From the NCBI RefSeq assembly GCF_000189635.1, contig NW_002476534.1:496001-560000 (forward strand): a DNA stretch of 64,000 nucleotides, in the 5' to 3' direction. A program made the position numbers and the translations under genes. The notes beneath the pieces were generated by a model, which saw nothing but the letters and a program-made list of their open reading frames with translations, searched no databases and was not told the DNA's origin. Positions 62,501 to 64,000 of this stretch are shown here, piece after piece (within the stretch, counting starts at the first letter, position 1; each line of letters opens with the position of its first letter). This DNA comes from Tetrahymena thermophila SB210. Its lineage: Eukaryota; Ciliophora; Oligohymenophorea; Hymenostomatida; Tetrahymenidae.

Positions 62501-63053
62501 ATAATAATTAATGATTTCTTATTATTTTATTTATCCTCTTTTGTGATATTAAAAATGTTTCTTAATATTAATGAGTTTATTTTAATCATTTTGTTTAAAA
62601 TAATTTTTAAGAAATAATATTTTTAAAAATAGAATCTTGCTTGTAGTTGATTACTTCATATATATTGGATTTATTTATGCTTTCTGCTCATAATATATAT
62701 CAGATATGTTAGGAACTAATTCTGTTGGTGAGATGTCAAATTTTGGAAAAAGCTTTTTAGCAATTTCTCTTTCTATATGTGTTGCAATAATTTGCTCTAT
62801 TCCAGATATTGCATAAGCTGCATACGAAACTATTTGCTCAACTTCTCCTATTTCAAAATTAGCTAAAGATAAAATATAAAAATAAATGGCATAAAAAAAT
62901 CTAAAAAAGAAAACAAAAATTTCAATAGATCCAACAAATATTTAAAAATAAAGATACTAAAATATAGAAAGAAATAAAAAAATTGTATTTGTAAACAACA
63001 AAAAAAATACTAAAAACCCTAAAGAAGAAGGCCTTTAAATTATAAAGAAATGA
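56530..63053 (+). CDS. P4-ATPase-like protein (flippase family) with degenerate catalytic motifs
   Basis: Sixteen exons: 56530-56541, 56595-56637, 56685-56822, 56889-57287, 57409-57489, 57544-57696, 57745-57861, 57929-58039, 58096-58305, 58594-59456, 59520-59972, 60128-60493, 60562-61287, 61526-62305, 62343-62542 and 62633-63053. They total 1,690 residues, phases consistent throughout. Residues 1 to ~530 are disordered and carry a duplicated FPxxISxIEEIL motif. P4-type landmarks then follow in order: the first membrane pair; GDIVKI (675) and FPAD (686-689) of the actuator; SRNSILKSEDFVYGIVVLTG (774-793); TM3-TM4; HLGDIQVTVSEIDQIL; an N-domain-like part; GIRSWYLTSQ; GIGLND (1317-1322); and C-terminal helices. 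Active-site residues are lost: Glu955 replaces the phosphorylated Asp, DKTGT is EIDQI, DGET is absent, LTGDK is LTSQT, GDGxND is GIGLND, and KGA is RGL. Real flippases move phospholipids using ATP. This one should not. Frame integrity argues against a dead pseudogene. Confidence 0.82.
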
Positions 63054-63864
63054 AATATTTTCAAGTATTAATTAACAAAAATACATACTAATTACAATTC
63101 CCAGTTTTAGTCTTAAATATGAAATATTTAATATTAAAATAACTTTAATAAAAAATTCATCAACTATTAAATTATAAAAAAATTAAAATTACAATTTAAT
63201 TTTTATTTGCTATTTCTATAAAATTTAAGATATGTAAATTAAAAAAATTGTAACAAATAAAAAATAAATAAGTAAACATCAAAAACAAGGTGAAAAAAAG
63301 TAAACCCACAAAAAATTAATTAAAACAAGAAGAAAAAACCAAAAGCAAATCAAATGTCTTAAAATGGATAATATCTAAAATATATAAATATAGTTTTAAT
63401 GTATAATACATGGTCATAAATATTGATAAATTAAAATGTGTAAAATAAATATATATAAAATGAAAATAATTATTAAATTGTTGTTTGTTTAATGAATAAA
63501 TCAATAGATTACATTCAAAACTTGTTAAATTACGTTTATTGCCTTTAATATAGTATAAATTTTTTATTAAATAGTTAAATATCTAAATAAATAATTAAAT
63601 AAATGTGAAATATAAAATTTAATTGATTGTCTAGCTTTGAATTAGTTCGTATTTAAAAAAAATTAATATGAGTAATTAAATGTGTGAATGAATGAATGAA
63701 TGTACTTGTTTTTTAATAAGATTTCTTGCATTGCCTAATAAATTTTGGATGTTAGTCTCTTTATAAAAATTTATGCATAGAAAACAAATTGCTTTTTTTT
63801 GTTTAATTTTATTAAGTTTATATTTAGAGTTTTATTAGTAGAAATAATTAATTTATAATCAAAA
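63054..63864. other. Intergenic spacer
   Basis: About 800 bp of A/T-rich sequence between the P4-ATPase-like gene and the gene entering at the right edge. A GAAT tetranucleotide run lies near 63686-63701. No other feature is visible. Confidence 0.35.
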
Positions 63865-64000
63865 ATGATAACTACTAAAGAAGATGAGGATGGCTCTATT
63901 TGCTATTAAGACTTTACAAAAAAAATATTTAGAGTATCAGATAGCGGATAATGCAAATAGTTAGATGGCGAGCAGGAAAATTATCAATTTTTTTAAGCAG
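63865..64000 (+). CDS. 5' end of an unidentified gene, cut by the window edge
   Basis: An ATG at 63865 opens a frame of at least 45 codons without TGA running off the right edge: it begins MITTKEDEDGSICYQDF and continues with KKIFRVSDSGQCKQLDGE. Codon use with TAA and TAG for Gln and the move from pure A/T upstream to mixed sequence support it as a real start. Too little is present to assign a family. Confidence 0.45.

Noticed and set aside
1-64000. tRNA, rRNA, snRNA, CRISPR array, transposase, or ciliate chromosome-breakage sequence
   Set aside because: I looked for their hallmark motifs (such as a T-loop GTTCGA with a matching acceptor stem, or the 15-bp Tetrahymena breakage sequence) and found no convincing match by eye.

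Overview
The window reads as ciliate nuclear DNA, most likely macronuclear and from Tetrahymena or a close relative. It is very AT-rich. In every long reading frame TAA and TAG stand where glutamine is expected, and only TGA ends genes. Introns are GT...AG, mostly about 47-90 nt and very AT-rich, with a few longer ones. That fits Tetrahymena and not Paramecium, whose introns are much shorter. Under the standard code the genes look shattered. Read with the ciliate code and spliced, 15 complete genes and one partial gene emerge, and in almost all of them the exon lengths close in frame to a single TGA.

Layout, left to right. 871-5292 (+): cyclic-nucleotide-gated-type channel with a zinc knuckle. 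5562-7099 (-): prenylcysteine-oxidase-like flavoprotein. 7614-10178 and 10602-12904 (+): tandem pair of ULK/Atg1-like kinases. 13744-17814 (-): Mei2-like RNA-binding protein with three RRMs. 20201-22343 (+): ACSF2-like acyl-CoA synthetase. 23345-24582 (+): small Ser/Gln-rich protein. 25925-30928 (-): NEK-family kinase with a tail of about 1,000 residues. 32095-36806 (+): protein built on eight RKSTFS-type repeats in acidic linkers. 36807-40504: gene-free, with a tandem array of an unknown ~140-nt element. 40505-41855 (-): Q/N-rich protein. 42300-42714 (+): Dpy-30. 43363-48550 (+): giant coiled-coil/Q-rich protein. 49376-51292 (-): intronless gene with a probable mitochondrial presequence. 53470-54043 (+): LITAF-domain protein. 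56530-63053 (+): 16-exon P4-ATPase-like protein whose catalytic motifs are all degenerate. 63865-64000 (+): start of another gene.

The genes do not form a pathway. They are individually promoted eukaryotic genes, partly in divergent or convergent pairs. Several belong to families that are expanded or characteristic in ciliates: CNBD channels with CCHC knuckles, NEK and ULK kinases, and P4-type ATPases.

The most striking item is the P4-ATPase-like gene. Its fold landmarks can be followed from the actuator domain to the C-terminal membrane helices. However, the phosphorylated Asp is a Glu, DGET is gone, LTGDK is LTSQT and GDGxND is GIGLND. It looks like a maintained pseudo-flippase. Next in interest are the RKSTFS repeat protein, the divergence of the tandem kinase pair, and the repeat array at 38.0-39.5 kb.
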